DNA of 51,010 bases from Flavobacteriaceae bacterium UBA4022 (GCA_002384055.1 DGAU01000017.1:10325-61334), one strand, 5' to 3'; positions 1 through 8,798 are shown, counted from the stretch's first letter. Numbers and translations are program-made. The notes: generated by a model not told the origin, from the sequence alone.

Positions 1-29
1 CGATATCGATGGCCTTTTTTTTTGATCGT

Positions 30-1478
30 TTAGTAATAGGTAAAGCGATTGACTTCTGAAATGTAACGCGCCAATCGAATAACTTGTTGGCTATAACCAT
101 ATTCATTGTCATACCAGACATAAAGAACTACATTCAATCCATCAGCGCGCACAATAGTGGCATGACTGTCATAAATGGATGGGGCAGGAGAACCAATAAT
201 ATCACTCGAAACCAATTCATTATTAATTGAATATTTGATTTGTTCGACCAGAGGCCCTTCTAAGGCATGTGTTTTGATGAGCGCATTAAGGGCGTCAAAA
301 GTGGTTGGTTTGGTTAAGTTGAGGTTTAAAATGGCCAAGGATCCATTGGGTACGGGAACGCGGATAGCGTTGGAGGTCAATTTGCCTTCAAAATTTGGTA
401 ATGCCTTACAGACGGCTTGTCCTGCACCGGTTTCTGTGATGACCATATTGAGTGCAGCAGCGCGCCCTCGGCGGTATTTACTGTGCATGTTGTCGACCAG
501 ATTCTGGTCATTGGTATAAGCATGAATGGTCTCTAAATGTCCATTTTCGACCCCTAAATTATCTTCGATAACTTTAAGGATAGGGGTAATGGCATTTGTG
601 GTGCATGATGCTGCTGAGACAATTTTGGTCTTTTTAGGGGTGTGGGCTAAATGATTGACTCCATAGACGATATTTGGAATGCCCTTCCCAGGTGCTGTCA
701 GCAAAACTTTTGCGGCTCCTTTACTCTTGAGGTGACGATTCAAGGCAACGTCATCCCTAAAGGCACCCGTATTATCAATAATGAGCGCTTCGCTAATGCC
801 ATAAGCGGAATAGTCAATATCCTCGGGTTGGTTTGCAGAAATCATATGTACGGTGGTTCCGTTAATGATCAACGCTTTTTTCTCGAGGTCGACCGTAACC
901 GTTCCTGCGAAGTCTCCATGAACTGAATCCAGTTGCAGCAAAGAGGCGCGTTTGGCTAATGAGGTGGCATCATTGGCGTCACGCGTCACAATGGCACGAA
1001 GGCGCATAAGGTTACCTTTGCCCGTTCTGTTCATTAGTTCCCGAGCCAATAACCGGCCAATCCGGCCAAATCCATAAAGAACAATGTCTTTAGGGACGAT
1101 TGATTTCTGTTTCTTGGCATTTTTGAGACGGTCGCTTACAAACTCCATTGCATCTTGATGCGGCTGTCCGGACAAATGGTACTCATGGGTTAAAGTCCCC
1201 AGGTCTATTTTGGCTGGCGGTAGTTTGATTTTTTGAATCGCTTGAGCAATATCGACCGTGTCGAATATCGAAATAGGTTTTTCGACCACCGCACCCGCAT
1301 ACTGATGTAAATTCAGAATTTCGCTCGCATTGCGGTCGATCAGCTGGTTTCTGAATAATACCAGTTCTATGGATTGATCGTACCATAAATCACTGATGAT
1401 TTTGATCAGAGCAACTGTGGCCCGCCTGCGATCGGTTTGGAAAGATAGTTCCTTGGCGTATTGGTCTAATTGAGACAT
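30..1478 (-). CDS. gap: Glyceraldehyde-3-phosphate dehydrogenase, long N-terminally extended form
   Basis: This is an NAD(P)-dependent GAPDH that interconverts glyceraldehyde-3-phosphate and 1,3-bisphosphoglycerate in central carbon metabolism. The Rossmann motif GFGRIGR lies near residues 136-142 and the catalytic motif SCTTN gives Cys292. The protein has about 482 residues against about 335 for ordinary GAPDH; the surplus is an N-terminal region of about 130 residues, as in the long Bacteroidota form. An in-frame ATG exists 30 nt upstream (1508), but it overlaps a perfect -7 promoter element (1506-1513), so the start at 1478 is preferred. Cofactor preference and direction (glycolytic or gluconeogenic) cannot be read from the sequence. 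Confidence 0.93.
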   Translation of the reverse strand: MSQLDQYAKELSFQTDRRRATVALIKIISDLWYDQSIELVLFRNQLIDRNASEILNLHQYAGAVVEKPISIFDTVDIAQAIQKIKLPPAKIDLGTLTHEYHLSGQPHQDAMEFVSDRLKNAKKQKSIVPKDIVLYGFGRIGRLLARELMNRTGKGNLMRLRAIVTRDANDATSLAKRASLLQLDSVHGDFAGTVTVDLEKKALIINGTTVHMISANQPEDIDYSAYGISEALIIDNTGAFRDDVALNRHLKSKGAAKVLLTAPGKGIPNIVYGVNHLAHTPKKTKIVSAASCTTNAITPILKVIEDNLGVENGHLETIHAYTNDQNLVDNMHSKYRRGRAAALNMVITETGAGQAVCKALPNFEGKLTSNAIRVPVPNGSLAILNLNLTKPTTFDALNALIKTHALEGPLVEQIKYSINNELVSSDIIGSPAPSIYDSHATIVRADGLNVVLYVWYDNEYGYSQQVIRLARYISEVNRFTYY

Positions 1479-1505
1479 GAAATAGAGTTTAGGTTGTATT
1501 GCCCG

Positions 1506-1513
1506 CAAATTTA
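1506..1513 (-). promoter_or_regulatory. -7 promoter element (TAnnTTTG) of gap
   Basis: On the minus strand the bases read TAAATTTG, a perfect match to the Bacteroidota -7 consensus. It predicts a transcript start roughly 20 nt before the ATG at 1478 and argues against the longer reading frame. No convincing -33 TTG is visible. Confidence 0.55.
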
Positions 1514-1610
1514 TGGAACTAAAACGTTTTCGTAAAATATCTCAGGCAAAAAAACAACACTAATTGCATTGTAATTATTGGCTTGGACTTACGCCAAAGG
1601 CACCACAATT

Positions 1611-3011
1611 TTATCTGAAAATAATGGAGCTTTTTTCTCGATTTTCCGTTACGAATGTCACCTTAATAGGAAGCTCTCTTGTTTCTAATTCCGTTATCAT
1701 GGACTGCGCCTGTTCAATGTTTTTCACGGGTTGGTCATTGATGTGGGTAATGAGAATTCCGGTGAGGTCATAACGCATGAATTCTTTTTTTAATGAGCGA
1801 TGGACCATCACGCCAAATGCTGCATCCCTTTGTTGGAGTATTTCTGGCGAGGTGTTTTTGAGTTCAAGACCCAAAGCTTCAATGACAAATGAATCCCGTT
1901 TTTTGAGTAGGACCGAGAGAGATAGAGGGGTGTCGTCCCGTACGATTTTTAATTTGACCCGGTCATTTGGTCGTTTTGCGGTCAATAAACCGGTCAAATC
2001 TGAAAATTTAAGCACTTTTTTCCCGTCAAATTCCTGAATGATATCTCCTGTTTGAAGTCCTGCTTCCTGGGCACCGCTGCCTGGTTCAATACCCGCAACA
2101 TAGACGCCTTGGGTTTGACTAACACCATAATATGCTGCGCGCTGGGTGTCTAAGTTACTTCCTTGAATACCGAGTATACCCTGTTGTACATCGCCATATT
2201 CCATGAGGTCTTCGATGACTTTGCGTGCCGTATTTGAGGGCACGGCAAAGGAATAACCCACATACGATCCTGTTTCACTGGTTATGGCTGTGTTGATGCC
2301 AATGAGTTCCCCATTTGTATTGACCAAGGCACCACCGCTATTGCCGCGATTAACGGCGGCATCAGTTTGAATGAACGACTGTGGTTGATTGTCAAATTCA
2401 TTCAAGTCTCGTGCTTTTGCGCTGACAATTCCTGCTGTAACCGTTGAGGTGAGATTAAACGGATTGCCTACCGCCAAGACCCACTGGCCAATTTTGACTT
2501 GATCAGAGTCAGCAAATGGAATGTAAGGCAAGGCTTCTTCGGCATTAATTTTTAAGAGGGCAATGTCCGTTTTTGGATCGCTGCCTATGAGTTCGGCTGG
2601 ATAAGTGCGGTTATTGTTTAAAGTGACCTGCAAGTCAGAAGCATGCTCTATAACATGGTTATTTGAAATAATATAGCCGTCGGGGCTAATGATGACACCA
2701 CTTCCTGTACCAATCATTGCCCTTGGATTGCCCCCTCCAAGAAAGAGGTCCATCATGCTTGTCGGTTGGCGTGAGATCGTTGTGTTTTTGACATGGACCA
2801 CGGCATGGATGGATTTTTCAGCAGCCTCTGTAAAGTCTAGGTTAGGGGATAGCCCAACATTGGAAGAGAAACTTGTATTTACTATAGGGTTTGCTGTCAA
2901 ATGGAGCTCTGATGCGGACAGAGGAGGTTGGTTTTGTAAATATTTAAAGATAAAAAGACAGGACAGTGTTGTTAGGGCACTGATGAGTATTGGCACTATA
3001 AAACGTTTCAT
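1611..3011 (-). CDS. HtrA/Do-family periplasmic serine protease
   Basis: Trypsin-like serine protease of the DegP/DegQ/MucD type, expected to degrade or refold damaged envelope proteins in the periplasm. An N-terminal membrane anchor or signal segment covers residues 5-24. The catalytic triad is His119 (SNNHV), Asp149 (KTDIALLK) and Ser225 (GNSGG). A PDZ domain follows at about 270-370, and a second, more divergent PDZ-like region fills the C-terminus to residue 466. The length fits the family. The gene stands alone, with no recognisable TAnnTTTG upstream; the region before it carries a 16-nt sequence that recurs before another minus-strand gene at 49800. Confidence 0.92.
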   Translation of the reverse strand: MKRFIVPILISALTTLSCLFIFKYLQNQPPLSASELHLTANPIVNTSFSSNVGLSPNLDFTEAAEKSIHAVVHVKNTTISRQPTSMMDLFLGGGNPRAMIGTGSGVIISPDGYIISNNHVIEHASDLQVTLNNNRTYPAELIGSDPKTDIALLKINAEEALPYIPFADSDQVKIGQWVLAVGNPFNLTSTVTAGIVSAKARDLNEFDNQPQSFIQTDAAVNRGNSGGALVNTNGELIGINTAITSETGSYVGYSFAVPSNTARKVIEDLMEYGDVQQGILGIQGSNLDTQRAAYYGVSQTQGVYVAGIEPGSGAQEAGLQTGDIIQEFDGKKVLKFSDLTGLLTAKRPNDRVKLKIVRDDTPLSLSVLLKKRDSFVIEALGLELKNTSPEILQQRDAAFGVMVHRSLKKEFMRYDLTGILITHINDQPVKNIEQAQSMITELETRELPIKVTFVTENREKSSIIFR

Positions 3012-3039
3012 AGGTGGTGTGGTTTATTAAGCATTTTAA

Positions 3040-3055
3040 AATTAACTCAGTATTT
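3040..3055 (-). repeat. 16-nt sequence shared with 49815-49830
   Basis: On the minus strand this reads AAATACTGAGTTAATT and lies 29 nt before the start codon of the HtrA-type protease gene. The identical 16 nt lies 15 nt before the start of the conserved hypothetical gene at 49800, in the same orientation. It may be a shared promoter or operator element, or coincidence. Confidence 0.4.
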
Positions 3056-3135
3056 GATTTATTGTTGTTAAGAGATTTCTTAATTAACGATGATTTAACA
3101 GTCGATCCTGATTCCTCAACCAGCGGCGTTTTATT

Positions 3136-3143
3136 ACCTTTGT
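3136..3143 (+). promoter_or_regulatory. -7 promoter element of dapF, leaderless spacing
   Basis: TACCTTTG matches TAnnTTTG perfectly and its last base lies 5 nt before the A of the dapF ATG (3148). A transcript initiated at the usual distance would begin at or next to the start codon. Confidence 0.55.
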
Positions 3144-3147
3144 TTTG

Positions 3148-3921
3148 ATGTCACTAGCTTTTGTAAAATATCATGGTACCGGAAATGATTTTATCATGAT
3201 TGATGATCGTGTGCAAAATTTTGAGCACAGATACGCCCACCGCATTACCTCACTGTGCGATCGCCATACAGGGATTGGGGCCGACGGCCTGATTTTGCTG
3301 CAAAATAGCGATGATTATGATTTTAAAATGGTCTACTATAATAGTGATGGGGCCTTAGGTTCAATGTGTGGTAATGGCGCTCGGTGTATCGTTCATTGGG
3401 CAAAGGAACTCGGTATTATAAAAGAGAAGACCGATTTTGAGGCCCCCGACGGTCTCCATCAGGCTTGGTTTGACAAAGATGAAGTTGTTTTAGCGATGGC
3501 CGATGTGCGCGCTATTGAGGCCAACGCCTACGGCATTTTTTTGGATACAGGTTCCCCTCATCAAGTTTGTATAGAGAAGCGCTTAGAAGGGCTAGATGTC
3601 ACCGGTAAGGGCCGAACTTTACGCTATGATGTTTTCGGAAAAGAAGGGGCTAATATTAATTTTGTCGCGCCTGCAAAAGACGGCGGGTTTGCCTTACGCA
3701 CTTATGAACGTGGCGTTGAGGCCGAGACACTATCCTGTGGAACGGGAGCTACCGCTGCGGCACTGGCGATGCATCATTTATCATTATCAAGTGGTCCTAT
3801 AGTCGTGTTAAAGACCCTAGGGGGAAATCTCAAAGTTTCTTTTGATTTTAGCGATGGTCTTTATTCTAATATTACCCTCACGGGGTCTGCCACAGCAGTA
3901 TTTAATGGGTTATGGCTATGA
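3148..3921 (+). CDS. dapF: Diaminopimelate epimerase
   Basis: Converts LL- to meso-diaminopimelate, the last step before lysine and a building block of peptidoglycan. The two catalytic cysteine signatures are present: MCGNGARC in the first half and SCGTGATA near the C-terminus. The N-terminal YHGTGNDF motif is typical. The reading frame is open from a TTG at 3145, but the ATG at 3148 gives the standard start. The stop overlaps the following acetyltransferase gene by 10 nt, so the two are very likely co-transcribed and lead into mltG, another cell-wall gene. Confidence 0.96.
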   Translation: MSLAFVKYHGTGNDFIMIDDRVQNFEHRYAHRITSLCDRHTGIGADGLILLQNSDDYDFKMVYYNSDGALGSMCGNGARCIVHWAKELGIIKEKTDFEAPDGLHQAWFDKDEVVLAMADVRAIEANAYGIFLDTGSPHQVCIEKRLEGLDVTGKGRTLRYDVFGKEGANINFVAPAKDGGFALRTYERGVEAETLSCGTGATAAALAMHHLSLSSGPIVVLKTLGGNLKVSFDFSDGLYSNITLTGSATAVFNGLWL

Positions 3922-4448
3922 CACTAACAGGAGCCCATCTCACCTTACGTGCCTTAGAACCAGAGGACTTAGATTTTCTGTATGCGGTAGAAAACAATCA
4001 AGATATTTGGTCTGTTAGTGACACGGTGACCCCTTATTCAAAAGCAGTGCTCAAAGATTATTTAGCTAACGCGCACCGACCGATTTATGAGACCCTACAA
4101 CTGCGGATGGTTATCTGCCTCAAGCAGACCCAACAGCCTATTGGCTTGGTCGATCTATTTGATTTTGACCCGAAGCATCGTAAAGCAGGCGTAGGCATTG
4201 TAATCTCTGAAAATACAGAAAGGCAAAAAGGCAGGGCCAAGGAAGCCATCGAATTGCTCTTAAATTATGGTTTTCGTCATCTGAAGCTTCATCAAGTTTA
4301 TGCCTTGGTGGCGGTTCATAATGTGCCCAGTATAAAGTTGTTTGAAGGCCTTGGGTTCAGTTGTTCTGGCGTTCTAAAGTCTTGGTGGCTAACCTCTGAT
4401 GGTTATACTGATTTAAATGTTTTTCAACGTGTTAGGTCAGAAAAATAA
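3912..4448 (+). CDS. GNAT-family N-acetyltransferase (RimJ/RimL-like)
   Basis: Acetyl-CoA-dependent acetyltransferase of about 178 residues in the RimJ/RimL-like branch. The fold is recognisable from the N-terminal LRALEPEDL, the central beta-strand segment VGIVISENTERQKGRAKEA with a divergent acetyl-CoA loop (QKGRAKEA), and the C-terminal VHNVPSIKLFEGLGF motif. The substrate cannot be told; ribosomal protein N-termini, amino acids or small amines are all possible. It overlaps dapF by 10 nt and ends 3 nt before mltG, so it sits inside a cell-wall operon, which does not by itself define its substrate. Confidence 0.87.
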   Translation: MAMTLTGAHLTLRALEPEDLDFLYAVENNQDIWSVSDTVTPYSKAVLKDYLANAHRPIYETLQLRMVICLKQTQQPIGLVDLFDFDPKHRKAGVGIVISENTERQKGRAKEAIELLLNYGFRHLKLHQVYALVAVHNVPSIKLFEGLGFSCSGVLKSWWLTSDGYTDLNVFQRVRSEK

Positions 4449-4451
4449 TCC

Positions 4452-5498
4452 ATGAATAAAAAAAGAATTTTAAGCCTAGCTGGCGTGGTGGTGACTTTGG
4501 CCTTTATTTATTTGGGCATGGCTGTATACGGATTGCTATGGGCGCCCAATACTAAAGTTCAAGAGCCAATAGCCACGATATTTATTGCAACAGATGCTTC
4601 TTTTGAGGAGGTGATGGAGCAACTTTTTCCGCTACTAGATGATCCATTAAGTTTTGATCGACTGAGCCGTATCAAACGCTACGGCCAAAATATTCGTCCA
4701 GGACGCTACCAAATAACTGAGGGTTTAAACAACATTGAATTGATCAATTTACTGCGCAGCGGGAACCGTCCCATGATGCTTACATTCAATAATCAAGAAC
4801 GGATTGAAGATCTCGCGGGTGCCCTAGCAAAACAAATAGAACAGGATAGTCTTAGCCTTTATAAGGCATTTACTGATCCAGAATTTTTCCAACAAATGGA
4901 TGGGGTCGATCGCGACAATGTTTTGGCACTCTTTATTGCAAATTCATATGAAGTTTATTGGAATACATCGCCTGAAGCCTTATGTCAGCGTATGATCAAG
5001 GAATATCGTGCATTCTGGAATGAGACCCGCATGGCCAAAGCAACCGCTTTGGGCTTGTCTGCATTGGAAGTCATTTCTTTGGCAGCAATTGTTCAAAAGG
5101 AATCGGTTAAAGTCAGCGAACGTCCAAGAATTGCAGGGGTGTATATGAATCGCTTGGCTAAAGGCATCATGTTACAAGCAGATCCAACAGTGATTTATGC
5201 CAAGAAGTATGTCGAAAATGATTTTTCACAGGTCATTAGGCGTGTTTTGTATAAAGATTTGACACTGGATTCGCCCTACAATACATATAAGTATAAGGGC
5301 CTGCCTCCAGGTCCTATTGCCATGCCCGATATTTCATCCATTGAGGCTGTTTTGAGTCCGGAAAAGCACCAGTTTTATTACTTTGTGGCTGACCCAGAAC
5401 GTCCGGGATATCACCAATTCTCCACCAACCTGAAGCAACACAATCAAAAGCGGCAGGCTTATGTACTTTGGTTGGCCAAAAACAAGATCAAGCGATAG
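4452..5498 (+). CDS. mltG: Endolytic peptidoglycan transglycosylase MltG
   Basis: YceG/MltG-family inner-membrane lytic transglycosylase that cleaves nascent glycan strands and probably sets their length. One transmembrane segment covers residues 7-29, followed by a LysM-like region and the catalytic domain. The catalytic glutamate is Glu217 in AAIVQKES, followed by the family signature RIAGVYMNRL and LQADPTVIYA. The length of 348 residues fits. It is the third gene after dapF, and the next gene, a lysozyme-like protein, also acts on glycan by inference. Confidence 0.94.
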   Translation: MNKKRILSLAGVVVTLAFIYLGMAVYGLLWAPNTKVQEPIATIFIATDASFEEVMEQLFPLLDDPLSFDRLSRIKRYGQNIRPGRYQITEGLNNIELINLLRSGNRPMMLTFNNQERIEDLAGALAKQIEQDSLSLYKAFTDPEFFQQMDGVDRDNVLALFIANSYEVYWNTSPEALCQRMIKEYRAFWNETRMAKATALGLSALEVISLAAIVQKESVKVSERPRIAGVYMNRLAKGIMLQADPTVIYAKKYVENDFSQVIRRVLYKDLTLDSPYNTYKYKGLPPGPIAMPDISSIEAVLSPEKHQFYYFVADPERPGYHQFSTNLKQHNQKRQAYVLWLAKNKIKR

Positions 5499-5545
5499 GG
5501 TGTTTTAATTTAACTATCTGAATATCATGTTATTAAAAAATACCT

Positions 5546-5553
5546 TAGTTTTG
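5546..5553 (+). promoter_or_regulatory. -7 promoter element upstream of the lysozyme-like gene
   Basis: TAGTTTTG matches TAnnTTTG and lies 40 nt before the ATG at 5594. It suggests that this gene has its own promoter in addition to any read-through from mltG. Confidence 0.45.
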
Positions 5554-5593
5554 CAGGCCCATTTTATGGGTAGGAGCTATAAAATGCACCACC

Positions 5594-6223
5594 ATGCAAC
5601 AACGTCAATTACTTGTATTCTTATTTGTGCCGCTTGCCATCACTGGGCTATCGTGGGAAAATGATAACCTAGCGCCTACAATTGATATCGAGACAAGCTC
5701 ATTGTGTTATCATGTGCCTTATCTTAATGAAGGCAAAGGGAAGCAAATCAGACCTAATGGCGTGAACTTAGGAGGCGCATACATTGCTTTTAAAGAGGCC
5801 TTGGCGTTTAAAGAATCTCAAGGACGATATGATGTAGTCAATACCTTAGGCTATTTAGGAAAGTATCAGTTCAATAAGCATACCCTGCGTCTTATAGGAA
5901 TCCAAGGAGGCGATGTATTTTTGGAAGACACGATGCTTCAAGAGCAAGCCTTTTTGGTCTACACCGCACGCAATAAATGGGTGCTACGCCGTGATTTACG
6001 TCGTTATGAGGGAACTCAAATTAACGGAATAAAAATTACAGAGTCTGGAATTTTAGCCGCAGCTCATCTTGCAGGTGCGGGTAATGTAAAGAAATACCTG
6101 CGCAGTAACGGCGCCTTTGAATTTAAGGATGCCTTCGGGACGCGTTTAGAAGAATACCTTAAAAATTTCTCAGGATATGACACTTCTGCTGTCCCAACAG
6201 ACCGCAACCTCCTCAAGTCTTAA
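5594..6223 (+). CDS. Secreted lysozyme/transglycosylase-like protein
   Basis: A 209-residue protein with an N-terminal hydrophobic segment (about residues 5-20) that looks like a signal peptide. The core resembles the lysozyme-like fold: FKESQGRYD gives Glu74 as candidate catalytic acid, followed by GYLGKYQF and later ILAAAHLAGAGNVKKYL, the arrangement seen in phage-type and SLT-like lysozymes. A peptidoglycan-cleaving role is therefore inferred, supported by its place after dapF and mltG. No LysM repeat is visible. The family assignment rests on motif resemblance only, so enzymatic activity is uncertain. Confidence 0.6.
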   Translation: MQQRQLLVFLFVPLAITGLSWENDNLAPTIDIETSSLCYHVPYLNEGKGKQIRPNGVNLGGAYIAFKEALAFKESQGRYDVVNTLGYLGKYQFNKHTLRLIGIQGGDVFLEDTMLQEQAFLVYTARNKWVLRRDLRRYEGTQINGIKITESGILAAAHLAGAGNVKKYLRSNGAFEFKDAFGTRLEEYLKNFSGYDTSAVPTDRNLLKS

Positions 6224-6235
6224 TTTTTTTATTTG

Positions 6236-6946
6236 TTAGGCCTGTATGATAAATATGGCCGGGCGCTTATGTAGATCGACGCTGATTTTTTGCCAGTGTT
6301 GTATGGTAGCGGATTGAATATATTGTGTTGGAAGAGTCAGGTCACACGCGACACAAACCATGGTATGTTCCGACAAGATTTGTTTTAAGGCCCCAAGCAT
6401 TTGATTGTTGCGGTAGGGTGTTTCAATAAAAATCTGTGCTTGCCCTTGGCGCAAAGATTCACGTTCCAGACGCTGCAACTCCAGTTTTCGTTCGTTCTGA
6501 TCTATTGGCAGGTAGCCGTGAAAGGCAAAATTCTGCCCATTAAAGCCACTGCCCATAAGCGCGAGGAGAATCGATGACGGACCTACTAATGGGAACACCT
6601 TGATATTCTGTTTGTGTGCCTCTGCAACAAGCGCGGCGCCCGGATCTGCCACGCCTGGGCACCCTGCATCACTAATGACGCCAAGGTCATGACCTTCATG
6701 GCATGGAGAGAGCAAGTCGGGAATGGTCTCGGGCTGGGTATATTTGTTAATGCTTTGCAAGTTAAGGCTGTCTTGGGATTTATGGGGTACGACAGACTTG
6801 ATGAAGCGCCGGGCTGTTTTTTCATGCTCAACGACATAATAGTCAATGGATTCAATCGCTTCGCTTATGGCCAGTGGCAGGACCATCATGGGGGCTACAT
6901 CACCAAGAAGACAAGGGATCAAATAAAGGTGTCCTTTAGTTTTCAT
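6236..6946 (-). CDS. SAM-dependent methyltransferase, short RsmI-like (tetrapyrrole methylase fold)
   Basis: Member of the tetrapyrrole-methylase superfamily related to 16S rRNA methyltransferase RsmI. The motifs VISDAGCPGVADPG and VGPSSILLALMGSGFNGQNFAFHGYLP match the SAM-binding and substrate regions of RsmI. At 236 residues it is shorter than canonical RsmI (about 280), so I treat it as the second, short Bacteroidota paralogue and assign no symbol. It begins 2 nt after the end of the aldose dehydrogenase gene, placing it last in the dnaA operon. The target, rRNA or otherwise, is not defined by the sequence. Confidence 0.85.
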   Translation of the reverse strand: MKTKGHLYLIPCLLGDVAPMMVLPLAISEAIESIDYYVVEHEKTARRFIKSVVPHKSQDSLNLQSINKYTQPETIPDLLSPCHEGHDLGVISDAGCPGVADPGAALVAEAHKQNIKVFPLVGPSSILLALMGSGFNGQNFAFHGYLPIDQNERKLELQRLERESLRQGQAQIFIETPYRNNQMLGALKQILSEHTMVCVACDLTLPTQYIQSATIQHWQKISVDLHKRPAIFIIQA

Positions 6947-6948
6947 GC

Positions 6949-8316
6949 TTACTGAACTAAAAGTTTATGATGGCTTATCGCTCCAGATTCGGTAACCACT
7001 TGAACGATGTACCAGCCTTCAGCCCATTGGGCCGTGCTCAATGTATGGGTGGTGGTAGCGCCTAAGTTAAATGACGCTATTTGAGCTCCTTTGCTATCGT
7101 ATACATGGAGCTGACTCATTGGTCTCGAAGCTGAAATGGTGGTGACTTCCTTACTGGGATTTGGCCAAAGAGCGACACTTGTTGGTGCCCAGTCATTTGC
7201 GGCTAAAACAACCCCTTCAATTTTATAGATCACACCATTGAACCCAGAAACGTAAAGCTCTTGGTCGATATCTTCTCCAAAAGAAGACCAGTTTGGGCTA
7301 AAATTTTGGGTCATTTCAATGACTCCATTATCGGGGTTAACCAAGCCCATGATTCCTGACACAAAATCGGCAAACACATAATAACCTTGCATCCATGGCG
7401 CCTGTGTACCATGATAGACATATCCACCAGTTATCGAACTGCCTATGTTATGCGGGTATACCGTTAAGGGAAAGGTTAGTTCACTGGAAGAGGGGCAATT
7501 ACTGTTGTTGTAAATTTGATTCCCTTCATAGCAGCGCCATCCATAATTGAGTCCTGCTTCCGTGCCCGACACTTTGTTGATTTCTTCGAATGCATTTTGT
7601 CCAACATCAGCAATCCATAAGTCTCCAGTGGCCAAGTCAAAACTAAATTTCCATGGATTGCGGATGCCGTAAGCCCATATTTCTTGGGCGTCTGTGGTGC
7701 TGCCTGCGAATGGATTATCGTTCGGGATGGCATAATTAAGCCCGCCACTGGTTTGATCTATATCTATCCGGAGAATCTTACCCAAAAGAGTCATCGTGTT
7801 TTGTCCTCTATTATCGGGATCGCCGCCGCTGCCGCCATCGCCACTGCCTATATACAGGTAGCCATCGGGTCCAAAGGCAATACAGCCACCATTGTGGTTG
7901 GGATAAGGCTGATCAATGGTCAATATGCTGATCGCACTAGAGGCATCTGCCAAATTAGGGTCTTGGGCATCCACCGAAAAGCGTGAGATTTGTACATCCC
8001 CATTGGGATTGGTGTAGTAGAGGTAAAAATATCCATTAGTACTGTAGTTGGGATGAAAAGCGAGTCCCAGCAGTCCGCGTTCACCGCCACTTGAAATGAT
8101 AGATGATATATCAAGAAAAGGTGTTGCATTGGTAGAACCGTCACTGTTCACGATTTTGATGCGCCCGCCTTGTTCGACAATAAACAATCGCTGGTCTCCT
8201 GAATTTTTAATATCAAGCGGCGCGTTAAAGCCTGAGGCAAAGGGCACTAAATTTAGTTCTTGCCCTTGCAGGGTAACACTCAATAAAAAACCTAAAAATA
8301 AAAGGTATCGTTTCAT
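6949..8316 (-). CDS. Secreted PQQ-type aldose sugar dehydrogenase with T9SS sorting tail
   Basis: Six-bladed beta-propeller of the glucose/sorbosone dehydrogenase (YliI/Asd-like) family, expected to oxidise aldose sugars with PQQ outside the cytoplasm. A signal peptide covers residues 1-18 (cleavage near LQGQ). The family motif PNHNGGCIAFGPDGYLYIG contains His141, the probable catalytic base, followed by a glycine/aspartate-rich metal-site region. From about residue 385 a T9SS type A tail starts at WPNPS and ends in HHKLLVQ, so export to the surface is likely. Its start overlaps the phosphatase stop by 4 nt (ATGA), placing it inside the dnaA operon. PQQ use is inferred. Confidence 0.87.
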   Translation of the reverse strand: MKRYLLFLGFLLSVTLQGQELNLVPFASGFNAPLDIKNSGDQRLFIVEQGGRIKIVNSDGSTNATPFLDISSIISSGGERGLLGLAFHPNYSTNGYFYLYYTNPNGDVQISRFSVDAQDPNLADASSAISILTIDQPYPNHNGGCIAFGPDGYLYIGSGDGGSGGDPDNRGQNTMTLLGKILRIDIDQTSGGLNYAIPNDNPFAGSTTDAQEIWAYGIRNPWKFSFDLATGDLWIADVGQNAFEEINKVSGTEAGLNYGWRCYEGNQIYNNSNCPSSSELTFPLTVYPHNIGSSITGGYVYHGTQAPWMQGYYVFADFVSGIMGLVNPDNGVIEMTQNFSPNWSSFGEDIDQELYVSGFNGVIYKIEGVVLAANDWAPTSVALWPNPSKEVTTISASRPMSQLHVYDSKGAQIASFNLGATTTHTLSTAQWAEGWYIVQVVTESGAISHHKLLVQ

Positions 8317-8798
8317 TTGTTCAATGATTTGGGTATGGATTGGTTTAAATCTTCAGCAATGCGCTCACAGGCCTGGTCAATAAGATCGTAGACCGCACTA
8401 AATCCATCTTTCCCCCCGTAATATGGGTCTGGTACGTCGACGTTTTCATTAGGAAAAAGCACATCCAGCAATAAGGAAACTTTGGCTTTTTCCAGATCGG
8501 TATGGGCCAACCGCACAACGTCCTGAAAATTACTTTTATCCATGACATAAATATGATCAAATTCTTCGAAATCGTAAGCAGAAAATTGACGTCCGCGCTG
8601 ATCCGTGATGTCCAAATTATGTCGTTGGGCAATTTCAATGCTTCGCGGGTCGGGTGCATTTCCAACGTGCCAAGGTCCGGTTCCGGCGGAGGTCACGTAA
8701 AACTGCTGTGTATTGAGTTTGGATTTAAGAATGCCTTCAGCCAAAGGTGAACGGCAGATATTGCCCAGACAGACCATTAAAACGTTTGTCTTTTTCAT
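8313..8798 (-). CDS. Low-molecular-weight protein tyrosine phosphatase
   Basis: Cytoplasmic LMW-PTP of 161 residues. The P-loop VCLGNICRSP gives catalytic Cys10 and Arg16, and the general acid is Asp124 in DVPDPYYGG. In bacteria such enzymes commonly dephosphorylate tyrosine kinases of capsule export or arginine-phosphorylated proteins; the substrate is not evident because no tyrosine kinase lies in the window. It starts 25 nt after dnaA and overlaps the next gene by 4 nt. Confidence 0.94.
   Translation of the reverse strand: MKKTNVLMVCLGNICRSPLAEGILKSKLNTQQFYVTSAGTGPWHVGNAPDPRSIEIAQRHNLDITDQRGRQFSAYDFEEFDHIYVMDKSNFQDVVRLAHTDLEKAKVSLLLDVLFPNENVDVPDPYYGGKDGFSAVYDLIDQACERIAEDLNQSIPKSLNK

Noticed and set aside
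175..519. Plus-strand open frame opposite gap
   Set aside because: It covers the catalytic half of GAPDH on the other strand and shows no domain; treated as a shadow.
6236..6946. Naming the methyltransferase rsmI
   Set aside because: The protein is shorter than RsmI and probably a paralogue, so the symbol would be misleading.
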